Shown: positions 21,615-33,292, counted from the first letter of the stretch. The stretch is DNA of 64,000 nucleotides from Timema cristinae (GCA_039000515.1 JBCFYV010000012.1:1067433-1131432); one strand, 5' to 3'. Translations and numbers: made by a program. Notes: generated by a model not told the origin, from the letters alone.

Positions 21615-21715
21615 AAGGAAGTGCACCTGACCAGGATCGAACCCCAATCTCTCCATACTTGGCAGTCAAGTCTAACACGAGACCGTACGGACTGTGGTCA
21701 CACACACATATCTAA
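21615..21715 (-). mobile_element. SINE/tRNA-like fragment, minus orientation
   Basis: Plus-strand GGATCGAACCCC at 21634-21645 is a reverse-complemented B box. It is followed by AATCTCTCC and a CTTGGCAGTCAAGTCTAACAC stretch like the head region of the other SINE copies. Partial. Confidence 0.5.
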
Positions 21716-22059
21716 AGTTTGATACTCTTTGTTTTGTTTTACAATTCCACAAAACAATCCTTTTCAAGCTGTGTTGGCTGTTTTCTTTCACTAATAATTT
21801 CTCATCGGTTGCTTTAAAAAAGAAACTTCCCCTTATTTCCCCTTCACCAAGAAAAAATCCCAATGTAGAAAATAACTACTAACGCTCTGAAGTACTGTGA
21901 CAGACTTGATAACTAAAACTCTATTTTGAAATCAACTCCCGCTGAATCTTAATGATAATTGTTTTTAACCAGCAATATACTTGGTGTAAGACCAATCTTC
22001 TTTAAAATTAAGTTCATCAAGCTAGTGATACAATTGTTCTAATGTTTAAACCTAACAAA

Positions 22060-22895
22060 ATTGGCAGTTTTATATTTCTCTTTGATGTTAACATTTTACA
22101 CCACCCTCACGTTCGCGCATAGCACCAGCTCCATCATATCTGCACAATCAGTTTATCTGAATTATTTTCTAAAATTGGATCGAGCTCCTGCAAAATACTT
22201 TGTGACAATTCATCTGCATTTTTCTTCTCCAGGTTTGAAAACCCTCAAAAGCATTCATGAATGCGACCATATCGAGAAACCAGGACTGTTTGCTTTCCCA
22301 CATCGGTTGTATCGCTCACCCTGAGAGATAATCTCTTCTCAGCACACATCAAGCATGCACTGCAACAGCTCATTTTGTAGTACCGTCTTGGAGGTTCCTT
22401 CAAAATTATGGGCTTTTCCATATGGCTAAAAAATATAGCATTGATTGTTTTGGTATAATCTACCAACTAAAAAAGTAGACCTTTATTACTGAAGCCTTTT
22501 CATTATGACACGAAGAGGAAGATAACAGTAACAACATTTTAAAATCTCTATCACTCTAAAAAGAATGTGTCGATTTTTCTCCACCCTATTCATTATGTTT
22601 GCAAATATTTTCTGTATACACTGCACTCAACCTAGCATAAATGTTAGTTTCACATAGGAGCTAAAAGCTGATAAAATTGTTTTCATGCTTTTTAGAGTTT
22701 TTATGATAATTAGTTTTCAAAATAAGATGCTTAAGGTCACTTACACCATCTATTGTCCAACTGTCATCACCAACAAACACAAAACAAAATAGAGAGCTAC
22801 TTTCTTAACACCCACATATTTATGGCGTTCTAGCAAACAGTTTCATTTCAAAACGACGTGTACATTTTCCTTTTTCCTTGCACTTTATTTGTACC
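22060..22895 (-). pseudogene. hAT-family transposase relic (ZMYM1-like)
   Basis: On the minus strand, frames with stops and small shifts give RRFEMKLFARTP, then SSLFCFVFVGDDSWTIDGVS, DLKHLILK, NSKKHENN, CETNIYARLSAVYTENICKH, later SDTTDVGKQT, LVSRYGRIHECF, GFSNLEKKNADELSQSILQE and LIVQ-YDGAGAM. This matches the order in hAT transposases of the TTF-zinc-finger/ZMYM1-like group: a (F)CFPC(L)-(F)GG-SWT block, then DE-TSDV, a GF---E block and a YDGA--M block. The C-terminal dimerisation domain is not found on the left side. Inactive fragment. Confidence 0.72.
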
Positions 22896-23700
22896 CGACT
22901 TAAGTTCAAATTGGAAACTGGTCTTGCATTGGTCATATTGCCCGCTTGAGGTTGTTGCAGTGCTCAGAATAATTGTCACACGTCAGACACATTTTCTTTA
23001 GCTATTCCTTATCCACCCCTACCTTATTGGTGTAATTATTCAGGTAGCTTAGACAGATACTGAGACGTGGTTATCTAACCTTCTCTAGTATATCAAAGTA
23101 ACATGTTTTGGCTGAATGAGTGATGGTGTAAAATACCCTCAAATCCAAGTTACACACATTATCATTAATCTCCGTAATTCATTCCACCTCTGGAAATGCT
23201 CATCATTAAAATAGACATAACACATTTATAAAATTAACACTTCACATTTCAGTTTGTTAAGAATGTCCTTATAAACTCTAATACTCTTGTTATTTTGGCT
23301 TGGAAAAAAGGTATGTTTTAAAATCAAATGATAATTTTTTACATTTTCAAGTTAAAGAACCCAGATTTTGATGATAATACCAGGTACATCACAGACAATG
23401 ATCATGTGCTATTTTTTTGTCCTTTTGGGGTTTCAGACATATTATGTTGGCCCATGGCCTTTTTTTGGTCATTTTTAGACATTTTTGAATAATTTCTAAG
23501 CATATTATGCTGTGCCATTATATCCTCCTTTCAATGTTTAATTTGACACAGTATTAGTAATAGGTATAATTTGAGAGATCAGAAAGGGGGCAGCAAAATG
23601 GGACACTTCTTGTTTGTAAATATTTCCTTGAGCATCGTTCATCCACATAATATAAATGAACTCGGGTAAGAGTGTGTGACACGCTGCTTGGTGGATATTC
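22896..23700. other. No recognisable feature
   Basis: May include more of the hAT relic's N-terminal region just above 22895; otherwise no coding or repeat signal was recognised. Confidence 0.3.
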
Positions 23701-23772
23701 CAGTTAGGAGCTCAGCCATTTTAGCTGTTAGTTAGTGTAAGGAAGTGTTGAACAGGGCTTACTTCATACCCA

Positions 23773-24110
23773 TTGTCACAAATGGATGTTGAATGTAAGA
23801 GAGACAAGGAGAGCATGAAAAAACGGAAAAACAGGACAAGGAATGAAGATATTCAGGCAAGAAATGGGGCACATGAGATAGTAAAGGAAGGAAGATTGAG
23901 ATGGTATGGGCATGTAATGAGGATGGAAAACAGAAATCGTAAGGAGAATGATGGAAGGGAAGTATCTGGGGAAAAGGCCGCAAGGGAAAACAAGGAAGCG
24001 ATGGTAGGCGCTGATAACAGCAAGCTTATGAGTGAAAGCAGAAAAATGGATGAAAGCAAGGGTGGTAGAATGGTGGAGGTATTTTACTAAACTGACCGAT
24101 ACAAAGACTG
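23773..24110 (+). pseudogene. LINE reverse transcriptase C-terminal fragment
   Basis: The plus-strand frame contains HEIVKEGRLRWYGHVMRMEN, then a Lys/Arg-rich stretch (in a neighbouring frame GKTRKRWVDAVTASL, WMKAR). The ...RLRWYGHV.RM....--R.RGRPRKRW.D pattern is the hallmark of the extreme C-terminal domain of many non-LTR retrotransposon polymerases. A frame slip near 23980 separates the halves. It is 5'-truncated with no reverse transcriptase core in the window. Confidence 0.78.
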
Positions 24111-27060
24111 GAAAAAGCTCATGATGTTGATAAGATTTGTAAACGTTAACTGATTTATATTTACAGATTGTATAATTTGTTCGTAAGCACATTGATAATA
24201 AATATATTTTTATTCAAATAGCCTGATGTCGCTGCCAGAACATGGGAGCTCTTACCTTACACATTCCCCCCCTCCTCCTCCCCTAGTTACAATCCTGTTT
24301 CTGATCATATATTCACAACCTTAGACCAATGTTTCAAATAAAATAAAGTAACAAGTTTTTATTGCAATATTTTTTCAAAAACAAATAGGCAGTAAAAAAT
24401 AAATACATTACAAATAAAAATAAATGTGAGCAAATGTTCTTTATATTACAAATATGATGCTTACTTTTGGAATATTTAAATTTACCAATTAAAAATTCAA
24501 GTTTAAGTATAATTACAATAAATTGTTAAACACTATCCAGAAATGTTTCAACTGTTTGAATTTAGTAAAAGAGAAGAATATAGTGAGTACATTCTATCAT
24601 TACATGAAGCACTGCATACAAAACAGTCCACATGTTTCCTGGAATAAAAGAAAAATCACAATTAATAAAATTGGTATATTTAATTTTTTATCAAGTAAAT
24701 TAAGTAAGCTATCCTTGCCTTCACTTTCATAAATAATTTTTCCTGAAAACACACACAAAAGTTGAACAATTCTCACAGAGTAGGGCTGGACAATAAAATA
24801 AAAAAAACTGGTTTAATATTTACATTGAATTTGAATGTGGTGATATATTCCCCCCCCCCCCCCAATATATTGCCTAACGTGGCATATAATTCATGATATA
24901 TCATGGTGGACGATATATCATGATAAACAATACATTGTGATCAACAGATCTTCAAGTGTCATGAAGACAATGCAACATAAAAGGATTGGTGCACACATAG
25001 GCTACATGGATTTTTTTTAAATTCTGTAAAATAACCTTATATATATATAAATATATATATAATTTTCTTAGCTCAATATCAAATGTGTTACATGGAAATA
25101 TATTTGGTGGGGGAGAATTTGTTACAGTGGCCTGTCGAATTATTTCAAATAATTTACATGGCTCTAGCTTAAAAAAGGTTGGTCACCTTTGTCTATCATA
25201 ATAAATAGTTTATTATTACGTATATGTTGTGGCCATTTTATTTAGTTGTGGAAGATGCCACTGGAGGTGGTTGTTGTTGATAGTGAATGTGGATTCCACT
25301 TCTGGTTTTGTGCATTTTGCAACTTGTGTATAGCAGTTAGTTCACTCTGAACGTTGTGTTAGGTTTCATTATTATAGACAGAACTCACCCAATGTATGGT
25401 TTAACCAGTGTTTCATGTAAGAGTTTAATATCAATTGTGTTTGTGTTTTAACTAAAGTTCTCCTGTCATCCTGAATATTAGAATAGATTGTGAACTATGT
25501 TTCAGATTTGTTTAACTGCGTTCTTGGCTGTCAAACTGGCTGGAGGTTTCACAATTATACCACAAGGAAAAGCATCTTCTGCTCAGCCGCGCAGTTATTT
25601 ACATTAAGCTTCCATAATCACAGTTTGTTGCGAACAGTGAAGACTTCATGTTTGGGCTACACCATTCTATCCAGACCCAACCAAATTTTATATTTATAAT
25701 CAATAGAGTCACAAGTTGATAGCAAGATCAACAGCTGAGGTAAGCTTTTGTAACACAAGAGTTTTACTTCATAGTGTGTCCTTTGTTCCTTTGGCTATTC
25801 AAGGGTGGCCCTATGTTTGTTTGTGTTTATTGCCGCAACACGCAACTACGTTCACATAAATTTGGTCAACTGGACCCCAAAGCGCTGGTCATAGCCATAT
25901 ATCACTATTTTATTTTTAGATACTACCCTTCCCACATTGGTTTGTTTACAATCTGTTCCATTCTTTTCATTGTTATTAATTGCACTGTTTTGTCATTAAT
26001 TTATATTGGTATTTTGTTACCAAATTACCATCCACTCCTCGCTTTTGTTTTTTTACAATCTGTAGTTCTTCATATATTTATCACTGCATCTAACTACTTG
26101 TTCAGGTTATATGCTTGCATCGTTTTGTCATCGATTTCGATCATTTCACTTTCACCACAATTATGTGACTACAAAAATATCACAGTAATTGAAAATTCAA
26201 ATTAAAAATAAAGATACAATATTAGCTCATATTCAATGTCCTGAGGACATTCAATGTGAACGATTCTTCATGAAAAAAGTATACACAAGGTGATGACGGT
26301 AGCTTCACAGTTTGTATTTCTTTCAGTAAATCTTTGGTACATCAATGGCAAGTGATATCAGCAAGTTTTTATCTCTGGAGCATAGGCTTCTGAGAACTCC
26401 TGAAGTAGTTAAGTTGTACTTTGATGTCATGAACAAGTATATCAGGGATTGCCTTTATATCCAGAGTTGAGAGGTTTCAACTGTTTATGAAGAGGGTTAC
26501 TTTATGCTGTATCATGGAGTCAATCGTCCTGGTCACACAGCTACTTCACTTCTAATTGTTTGGAATACATCTGCACCAAGTAGATTTTCATACTCTCTAA
26601 ATAAACTGTTGTTTGTGGGCCCAAAGCCGTAAGCAGACATAGTAGAGTGTGTTTAGTGTTTTGTTTTGTACTCACAGCCTATATTCGCTGCATGTATTTG
26701 TAAATTTGGTTGGCTCTTTCAGATAGATGGTTTAACATTTCATTTAGAGAGTCACTCCACCTGAACAATTTGAAGTTTATTAAATTAGTGTGGTCGTATT
26801 TGACATTTCTAGTGTGACATATGTTACTGAGAATGTGGTGATCGTTTTGGCCAACCAGAGAATAAGAGGTATCAGACAGCCACTGTAGTAGTTGACAAGG
26901 ATTTCTATAAGAACGATGTGACAAGTTTGTTGTCAGTGAATCGGAGCTTCACATTCTCTACAAACACCTGTGTTCTTCTTTTAATTGTAAAAGCCATACT
27001 GTGTTTGTTTCTTTTGTATATTTCTATCCATCTTTCCTGTACCTTCTTACAAATATAATA
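24111..27060. other. Intergenic AT-rich stretch without a supported gene
   Basis: Holds a C run (24851-24863), a small palindrome around 24892-24932 (CATGATATATCATGG and ACGATATATCATGATA) and a dinucleotide AT stretch near 25039-25060. A 143-residue hydrophobic frame at 25774-26205 and an 81-residue minus frame at 26679-26924 have no recognisable motif and look like chance in T-rich DNA. Minus-strand debris at 26250-27060 may be part of an unidentified transposon. Confidence 0.35.
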
Positions 27061-27069
27061 CAATTATTA

Positions 27070-27760
27070 AATTGAAATTATTCTGGTCAGAAACAGTTTG
27101 AAGAGAGCTGTTCAATGTATTCAGGAGAAGTGTTGTTATCGGCTAGAATAGATGTAGTGATATTAATAGTTTGTTTAACAGGAACATTGGTGTACAGGCT
27201 GGAGATATTAACAGAGATAAATTTGGCTTGAGCATTAAGGGAAATGTTATTTAGTTTAGCAATTAAATTGTATGAGCTTTTGATGTCGTAGAGTAAGGAA
27301 ATTTAAGGTTGTGTTGTAGGATTTTAGTTGGATGTTTGGAAGTTTTGTAAGCTGGGGCACTTTGGTATTTGACAAGTGGTCAAATGAGAATATTGGGTCT
27401 CTGAATTTTTGGTAAAGAAGTAAAATTGGGGGCTTTAGGAATCATGTTGATGAATTTGTATTTATTATATGGAGGCAAGATTAATGGAGCTTTGTTAAGT
27501 GATGTTCTTATAAATTTTTGGTTTTTGGAAGTAGGGTCATATTTAAATTTTAAAATGTAATTTCTGTCACTGAAATCTATTGTTTATATAAAAAAATATA
27601 TTCACATTAGTTGATGAGCACACTGGTGTTGGCTTTATCTGCTTTGACATTTATGACATTTTTTAAATATTTGTTGTTGAGTTAATTGAGGATTAGGTGT
27701 TCTTTTTGTGTGTTTTTTTTTAAATAATTGTTTTGAATAATTTTATTTATTTGTTTGACA
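27070..27760 (-). pseudogene. Penelope-like reverse transcriptase relic
   Basis: Minus-strand reading, with stops and shifts, gives KFKYDPTSKNQKFI, PLILPPYNKYKFINMIPKAP, FTSLPKIQRPNIL, APAYKTSKHPTKILQHNL, SVNISSLYTNVPVKQTINIT, then NNF or FQFNN. The YGLPKIHK-like block followed by APAYK-SK-L and a (S)FDV-SLFTNVP block is the order seen in Penelope-like RTs. No GIY-YIG part is attached at this locus; the sequence past 27060 is unrelated. It is a separate, older copy from the inverted pair at 30.4-34.0 kb. Confidence 0.7.
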
Positions 27761-28449
27761 ATAAGATGTTTAGTTTGATTTTTTTAAATTCAGAGTCGAT
27801 AAATTTAATGGCTTATTCACCATCGATGATGATTTTCTTTATCCTGGGTCATTTTGAGAATAGTTAGATTCAAAATTCTGGGATATAAAACTGTGAGTTT
27901 GTTGGGTAGTTTTTTTTAAAATTTTATTTGTATGTTTCTGCTGTTTGATCAAGTTAGTGAGTTTGTTTGAGAAGGCTATTTAAAAAAAAATTGTGCTGAT
28001 TTTATCATCAGTATGGAGTTATATGTTATTCCAAATAAGGGGGTGGCTTGATGGATTTAGTTAAGATGTAATTGATAGGTTTGATCTTTTTTGTGTTTTT
28101 TTTATTTTTGAGTCTAACATGTTGAAATTTCCCATGGACATGGCTCGGATGACCAGTTAACATATAGGTTAATTAATATCTATGTCCGCCATTTTGTTTC
28201 AAGATAGTGGCTACAAAACACTACTATTTTGAGTTTTCTTAACTCTCACATATCGTATTATCATTGGATCAACTATAAAGGTTCCTATATATGCATACAT
28301 ATTATATAACATGCTGTTTGAAGTATGGGTGCATTGCTAGCTAAACATATTATTGATACTAGCTGTGCTATTAGTTATTTGTAAATAACATATGTCACTA
28401 AGGAATATGTTTATTGTCAACTAAGGTATTTAAGAATAATTTATATTAG
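27761..28449. other. No recognisable feature
   Basis: T-rich sequence that may contain the degraded N-terminal part of the Penelope relic; nothing can be assigned with confidence. Confidence 0.3.
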
Positions 28450-28810
28450 AATAGTCAATAGCCCGTGATTTGCGTGGGTTTTGTATCTTTTTAAATTTTT
28501 AAACTATTCAAAAACTACTACTTTCTTGTTTCACCTTCTTAGGGACTGAATTTCAAGATATCCCAAAATATTTCTGACCTGTTACTTAAAATAACCTTCC
28601 TGCCAAGTTCCATCTTTCTACATAAAGCAGTTTGGATGGTCCATAAAACCACCCTTTTCTGCTTGATCCCCAGTGGTTGAATTATCTAGACCATCACCTA
28701 AAAAGAACCTCCCAGCTAACTTACACTTGTCCAGCTCAAGTGGTTTAGAAGATCACTACTCCTGCTTCACACACTTTAGGGATTAAATTTCGCAAAACAC
28801 CTTTTTAGAT
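28450..28810 (+). mobile_element. RTE-like LINE 3' tail fragment
   Basis: GTCAATAGCCCGTGATTTGC followed by GTGGGTTTTGTATC, then TTAGGGACTGAATTTCAAGA and ATATCCC, TTCCATCTTTCTACATAAAG and CAGTTTGGATGG, with a second partial copy (TTAGGGATTAAATTTCGCAA) near 28770. This chain of phrases is characteristic of RTE-type LINE 3' UTRs in insects. No coding part remains. Confidence 0.45.
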
Positions 28811-28842
28811 AATACGTTCATGAGCAGTCTTTATATAATATG

Positions 28843-28848
28843 TTTAAT
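28843..28848 (-). promoter_or_regulatory. Possible poly(A) signal ATTAAA for the DRC7 gene
   Basis: ATTAAA on the minus strand, about 100 nt beyond the stop codon of the last recognised DRC7 exon. Position is suitable; the hexamer is common by chance in AT-rich DNA. Confidence 0.3.
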
Positions 28849-28945
28849 GGGTGAGGGGCTAATAAGTAATATAATATGAATGTAAGCTTTCTGGTGTAGA
28901 ACTAGAGGAAGGGCGGGGATCTTAAGGAAATCACAATGGCCCCCT

Positions 28946-30016
28946 CTAATGGAAATGGCTGGGAACACCGTTATTTGTGGAATGCGGTAAAAAGATTTTG
29001 TCTACATGTCCAATGTGAAGACAAATATATTTACATTCTACATGCCCACTGTGGATACAAGCACACTTACAGCTCAAATGCCCACTGTGGATACAAGCAC
29101 ACTTACAGCTCAAATGTCCGCTGTGGATACAAGCACACTTACAGCTCAAATGTCCGCTGTGGAGACAGGCACACTTACAGCTCAAATGTCCGCTGTGGAT
29201 ACAAGCACACTTACAGCTCAAATGTCCACTGTGGATACAAGCACACTTACAGCTCAAATGTCCGCTGTGGATACAAGCACACTTACAGCTCAAATGTCCG
29301 CTGTGGATACAAGCACACTTACAGCTCAAATGTCCGCTGTGGAAACAGGCACACTTACAGCTCAAATGTCCGCTGTGGAGACAGGCACACTTACAGCTCA
29401 AATGTCCGCTGTGGATACAAGCACACTTACAGCTCAAATGTCCGCTGTGGATACAAGCACACTTACAGCTCAAATGTCCACTGTGGATACAAGCACACTT
29501 ACAGCTCAAATGTCCGCTGTGGAGACAAGCACACTTACAGCTCAAATGTCCACTGTGGAGACAAGCACACTTAAAGCTCAAATGTCCGCTGTGGATACAA
29601 GCACACTTACAGCTCAAATGTCCACTGTGGAGACAAGCACACTTACAGCTCAAATGTCCGCTGTGGAGACAAGCACACTTACAGTTCAAATGTCCACTGT
29701 GGATACAAGCACACTTACAGCTCAAATGTCCACTGTGGATACAAGCACACTTACAGCTCAAATGTCCGCTGTGGATACAAGCACACTTACAGCTCAAATG
29801 TCCGCTGTGGAGTCTCTTGTCAGCATTGAGACAAGCCTCCAGTGCTAGGTAGCGCTGCGGCGCCAAGTCTCGATGTCTATTCAGTCTGATCTCTAGGCTA
29901 TGTAGCAGGAAGGTGGTGCGGTTACAGAACTCAAAGTATTTTTCTTCCTCAGAGCAAGTCAACGTATCCTGTTCATCCTCGTACCAGCGGTGCTTGCTTT
30001 GCAGCAAGTTGCTTTC
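28946..30016 (-). CDS. DRC7: DRC7 homologue, last recognised exon with repeat-coded C-terminal extension
   Basis: Encodes the C-terminus of dynein regulatory complex subunit 7, part of the nexin link that coordinates dynein motors in motile axonemes. The first ~69 residues align with the DRC7 C-terminus: QSKHRWYEDEQDTL, KYFEFCNRTTFLL, LEIRLNRHRDLAPQRYLALE. The acceptor is placed at AAAAG/GAAAGC so that FEK joins ESNLLQSKHRWY in phase 0; the pyrimidine tract is weak. After CLNADKRL the frame enters a 36-bp minisatellite and stays open for about 21 repeats of HSGHLSCKCACI plus two degenerate units, ending at TAG 28946-28948. Normal DRC7 ends shortly after this point. Whether the repeats are translated or are skipped by splicing at GTAAGT sites inside them is open. 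Confidence 0.85.
   Translation of the reverse strand, partial: ESNLLQSKHRWYEDEQDTLTCSEEEKYFEFCNRTTFLLHSLEIRLNRHRDLAPQRYLALEACLNADKRLHSGHLSCKCACIHSGHLSCKCACIHSGHLSCKCACIHSGHLNCKCACLHSGHLSCKCACLHSGHLSCKCACIHSGHLSFKCACLHSGHLSCKCACLHSGHLSCKCACIHSGHLSCKCACIHSGHLSCKCACIHSGHLSCKCACLHSGHLSCKCACFHSGHLSCKCACIHSGHLSCKCACIHSGHLSCKCACIHSGHLSCKCACIHSGHLSCKCACLHSGHLSCKCACIHSGHLSCKCACIHSGHLSCKCACIHSGHVECKYICLHIGHVDKIFLPHSTNNGVPSHFH
29030..29815 (-). repeat. 36-bp coding minisatellite, ~22 copies
   Basis: Unit on the minus strand CACAGCGGACATTTGAGCTG followed by TAAGTGTGCTTGTATC. Copies vary mainly at GCGG or GTGG, ATCC or CTCC, and CTTGT or CCTGT. The 36-bp length preserves frame, and three of the six frames stay open across most of it. 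Each unit carries GCTGTAAGTG, that is, a GTAAGT match to the 5' splice-site consensus. It is located exactly where the conserved part of DRC7 ends. Confidence 0.95.
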
Positions 30017-31063
30017 CTTTTATATAACAAACCTTATAAACATGGTTGCTACTAATTATTAAAACAAAATTTCATTTGACATTAAACAAGGTGTCCAGCC
30101 AAACTGTATTTTAATTTATTTTTTCTTAACTTTTCCAGGTTTTATAAAGCTAATTTTAACTTTTCCAACCACTATACAGGCCTACATAAATATTTAATCA
30201 TATCACAAACATTATTTTATTAAAATCGCTGTTAAGATTTATGAAGTGAAATGAGCTCTTATGCCGAACTCTAGCATCTTCAACTCATTACCATTTGACT
30301 AATATTTTCAATTATGTACAATGGTCTGAGATCGGTATTACTGTGCAGTGCCCAATGCTCATCGCTTTACTCAAGTATTAAACCTATTAGATAAAAATAG
30401 ATATCAAATTGAAGGATATGAATGAGATAGAAATTGGTTATTAATATAAATTATATTGACAATATCAATTAAGTATAATTTTCATAAAGAGTCAATGGAC
30501 TGAGTGGGAAAGTTGTTGTTAAAACAAGAAACAAAAATCATTTAGAGTGAAAATAGATATGTATTGAGAAAAGTTTAATTAGGTTAAAAAGTAATAATTG
30601 AACCTTTACAAACACATTAAAATTGTGAGTCAAAAAGCACATATATAACAAAATAATAAAACATATTAAAATACATGTATTATAGACATTAGTTAAAATA
30701 AAATAAGGTGTATAATATTGATGACAAGATAATTATGATTAGAAAAGAATTAATAAAGTTCCATTGAGAATTGAGCCTATACTTTGCTTAAAAGTTATTA
30801 AATTGGTTTGTTCTAAAAATTTCAGGATTTTATGTAGTTACAATTTAACAAACCATAAATATATTAAGACAAGTGTTGAAACATGGGATATTATAGATGA
30901 AACTTATAATATAGTGTAATAAGATAAAGGTCAAATGACAAAAAATTGGAATATTATAAATAAAAAAAGGTTAATATAAGTTGAGATCTATCCTTATCTG
31001 AGAGTTTTTGAATTCCCTTGTTCCTTGTAAATTAGGAGTGAATTAATCACAAGTCCGAGATGT

Positions 31064-31091
31064 TTCGGCGCTCGATAGGCACCATCCTCAG
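31064..31091 (-). ncRNA. Hammerhead-like core, minus copy (tentative)
   Basis: Inverted twin of the motif at 33293-33321: CTGAGGA, stem GGTGC/GCGCC, GAAA. See that entry for the weakness of the call. Confidence 0.2.
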
Positions 31092-31538
31092 GTCTAAATA
31101 AGAAGAAAAAATTAACGTAAATTATGGTCCAAATACTCAATGTAGGCCAATATAAAAAAACAAATGTAAAATTAAATTGTATAACAAAGTGAATATGAGA
31201 TCTATATTAGCGGAAATGATATTTCATAATTACCATAAATGAGTTCTTTCTACGAAGAATAGAATAGAACTGAATTAATTAAAAAGATAATGTGCAAATG
31301 TAAACACAGAAGTATTTTCTAGAAAGTCATGGATTATGAAAGGTAAAAGAAAAAGGGGTAGAAAATTGAACTAAGTATAATGTAGCACGAACTAAAGATA
31401 GATAGATATAAAATTGAACCATGGCAAACTAGGTTGATGAAAAATGAATGAAAGGAAAGGAAGAGAAAGGAGTAGATAATAATATAAAAGGATAGAGAAA
31501 GGTTCAAAGCTCTTCTTGACACTGGCCCGAACAGGTCG

Positions 31539-32057
31539 TTAACTACGATGGAAGCAAGGGCTGGAGCAAGCAGGAATAGATTTTAATTTGGTGTGTTGTA
31601 GAAGTTTACTGAGAGTGTCAATCAGAGTCTGGTTCTCGAAGTTGGTCTGCTCATTAAAAACTTTTCTATTGTTAAGTAATGCAGTCTTTATAAAAATGTT
31701 CTCAGCGGTGTTCATGGTAGTGCTCTTGGAAGAACGGTAAACAAGTTTCATGCATTTATTCATGGGGGTGGGCTGATGGCCGGATTGTTTTAAGTGTTCG
31801 GAGAATTTAGATTTATTCCTGTCGTACTTGAAGTCGCTTATATGCTCAGAAAACCTAGTCGAAATACGGCTGCCAGATTGTCCGATGTAAACACTGTTGC
31901 ATTTGCATGTAAGTTGGTAAATACCACTCTTTTGATATTGGCAAGTGTAGTTGAGATTGGAGTTGTTGATGAGTTTTTTGATGTTGTTATTGGTACCAAA
32001 TGCTATTTTCAGTTCATGTTTTTTGAAGATGTTAGTGATGTTGTATATTTCTTTTCC
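31539..32057 (-). pseudogene. Penelope GIY-YIG endonuclease domain, 5'-truncated copy
   Basis: Starts abruptly at GKEIYNITNIFKKHELK, exactly where the inverted repeat begins, and runs to a TAA at 31539-31541. Seen: a CxC-type motif and GIY-YIG core (YQLTCKCNSVYIGQSGSRIS), RFSEHISDFKYDRNKSKFSE, HLKQSGHQPTP, and AENIFIKTALLNNRK with the conserved Glu. It differs from the plus copy at only a few residues (for example ELK or KLK, GSR or GRR, KST or KNT, KVF or KVL). No RT is attached, so it cannot retrotranspose itself. Confidence 0.85.
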
Positions 32058-32080
32058 TAACGACTCCAACCACCCAATGA

Positions 32081-32841
32081 TTCACAAAAAAGCAGCCTTC
32101 AATAGTCTCATATATAGATTGCTTCACATACCTTTAAACAGAAAGAACTTTAAGCATGAACTGAACATCATTAAACTACTAGCAACTTCCAATGGCTATT
32201 CACACTCCTTTGTGTATCGTATCCTTCAAAAGCAAAAAGCCCAACTGAATAATAGCAGTACTCTAAATAATTTCAACAACACTTCAGCTAACAAAACAAA
32301 ATGGGTAAAATTCAATTTTACTGGAAAAGAAATATACAACATCACTAACATCTTCAAAAAACATAAACTGAAAATAGCCTTTGGTACCAATAACAACATC
32401 AAAAAACTCATCAACAACTCCAATCTCAACTACACTTGCCAATATCAAAAGAGTGGTATTTACCAACTTACATGCAAATGCAACAGTGTTTACATCGGAC
32501 AATCTGGCCGCCGTATTTCGACTAGGTTTTCTGAGCACATAAGCGACTTCAAGTACGACAGGAATAAATCTAAATTCTCTGAACACTTAAAACAATCCGG
32601 CCATCAGCCCACCCCCATGAATAAATGCATGAAACTTGTTTACCGTTCTTCCAAGAACACTACCATGAACACCGCTGAGAACATTTTTATAAAGACTGCA
32701 TTACTTAACAATAGAAAAGTTTTAAATGAGCAGACCAACTTCGAGAACCAGACTCTGATTGACACTCTCAGTAAACTTCCACAACACACCAAATTAAAAT
32801 CTATTCCTGCTTGCTCCAGCCCTTGCTTCCATCGTAGTTAA
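32081..32841 (+). pseudogene. Penelope RT C-terminus plus GIY-YIG endonuclease
   Basis: Open plus-strand frame. The first ~80 residues (HPMIHKKAAFNSLIYRLLHI, FKHELNIIKLLATSNGYS, FVYRILQKQKA) are the thumb-linker end of a Penelope RT. The GIY-YIG nuclease follows (LTCKCNSVYIGQSGRRIS, RFSEHISDFKY, FSEHLKQSGHQPTP, AENIFIKTALLNN), ending at TAA 32839-32841. Penelope nucleases nick target DNA to prime reverse transcription. The element is 5'-truncated: the RT fingers and palm are missing, so it is dead although the retained part has no stop. Upstream plus-strand frame before 32066 belongs to the antisense copy. Confidence 0.88.
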
Positions 32842-33292
32842 CGACCTGTTCGGGCCAGTGTCAAGAAGAGCTTTGAACCTTTCTCTATCCTTTTATATTA
32901 TTATCTACTCTTTTCTCTTCCTTTGCCCCTTTTCATTCATTTTTCATCAACCTAGTTTGCCATGGTTCAATTTTATATCTATCTATCTTTAGTTCGTGCT
33001 ACATTATACTTAGTTCAATTTTCTACCCCTTTTTCTTTTACCTTTCATAATCCATGACTTTCTAGAAAATACTTCTGTGTTTACATTTGCACATTATCTT
33101 TTTAATTAATTCAGTTCTATTCTATTCTTCGTAGAAAGAACTCATTTATGGTAATTATGAAATATCATTTCCGCTAATATAGATCTCATATTCACTTTGT
33201 TATACAATTTAATTTTACATTTGTTTTTTTATATTGGCCTACATTGAGTATTTGGACCATAATTTACGTTAATTTTTTCTTCTTATTTAGAC

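Noticed and set aside
22061..22324. Plus-strand frame with signal-peptide-like start
   Set aside because: It is antisense to the hAT transposase relic, whose motifs explain the sequence.
24892..24932. Small AT-rich palindrome as a regulatory site
   Set aside because: ATATATCATG-type inverted repeats are expected by chance in this composition and no gene is adjacent.
25774..26205. 143-residue hydrophobic frame that might be a membrane protein
   Set aside because: Composition follows T-rich DNA, with no conserved motif, splice context or homologous phrase.
29006..29848. Plus-strand open frames of 280 and 212 residues over the 36-bp array
   Set aside because: They are mirror products of a frame-preserving repeat without stops. 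They have no conserved sequence outside the array, whereas the minus frame joins a recognised DRC7 exon.
31951..32080. Start of the 296-residue plus frame
   Set aside because: The first ~40 residues are antisense of the inverted Penelope copy; the real coding relation begins about 32081.
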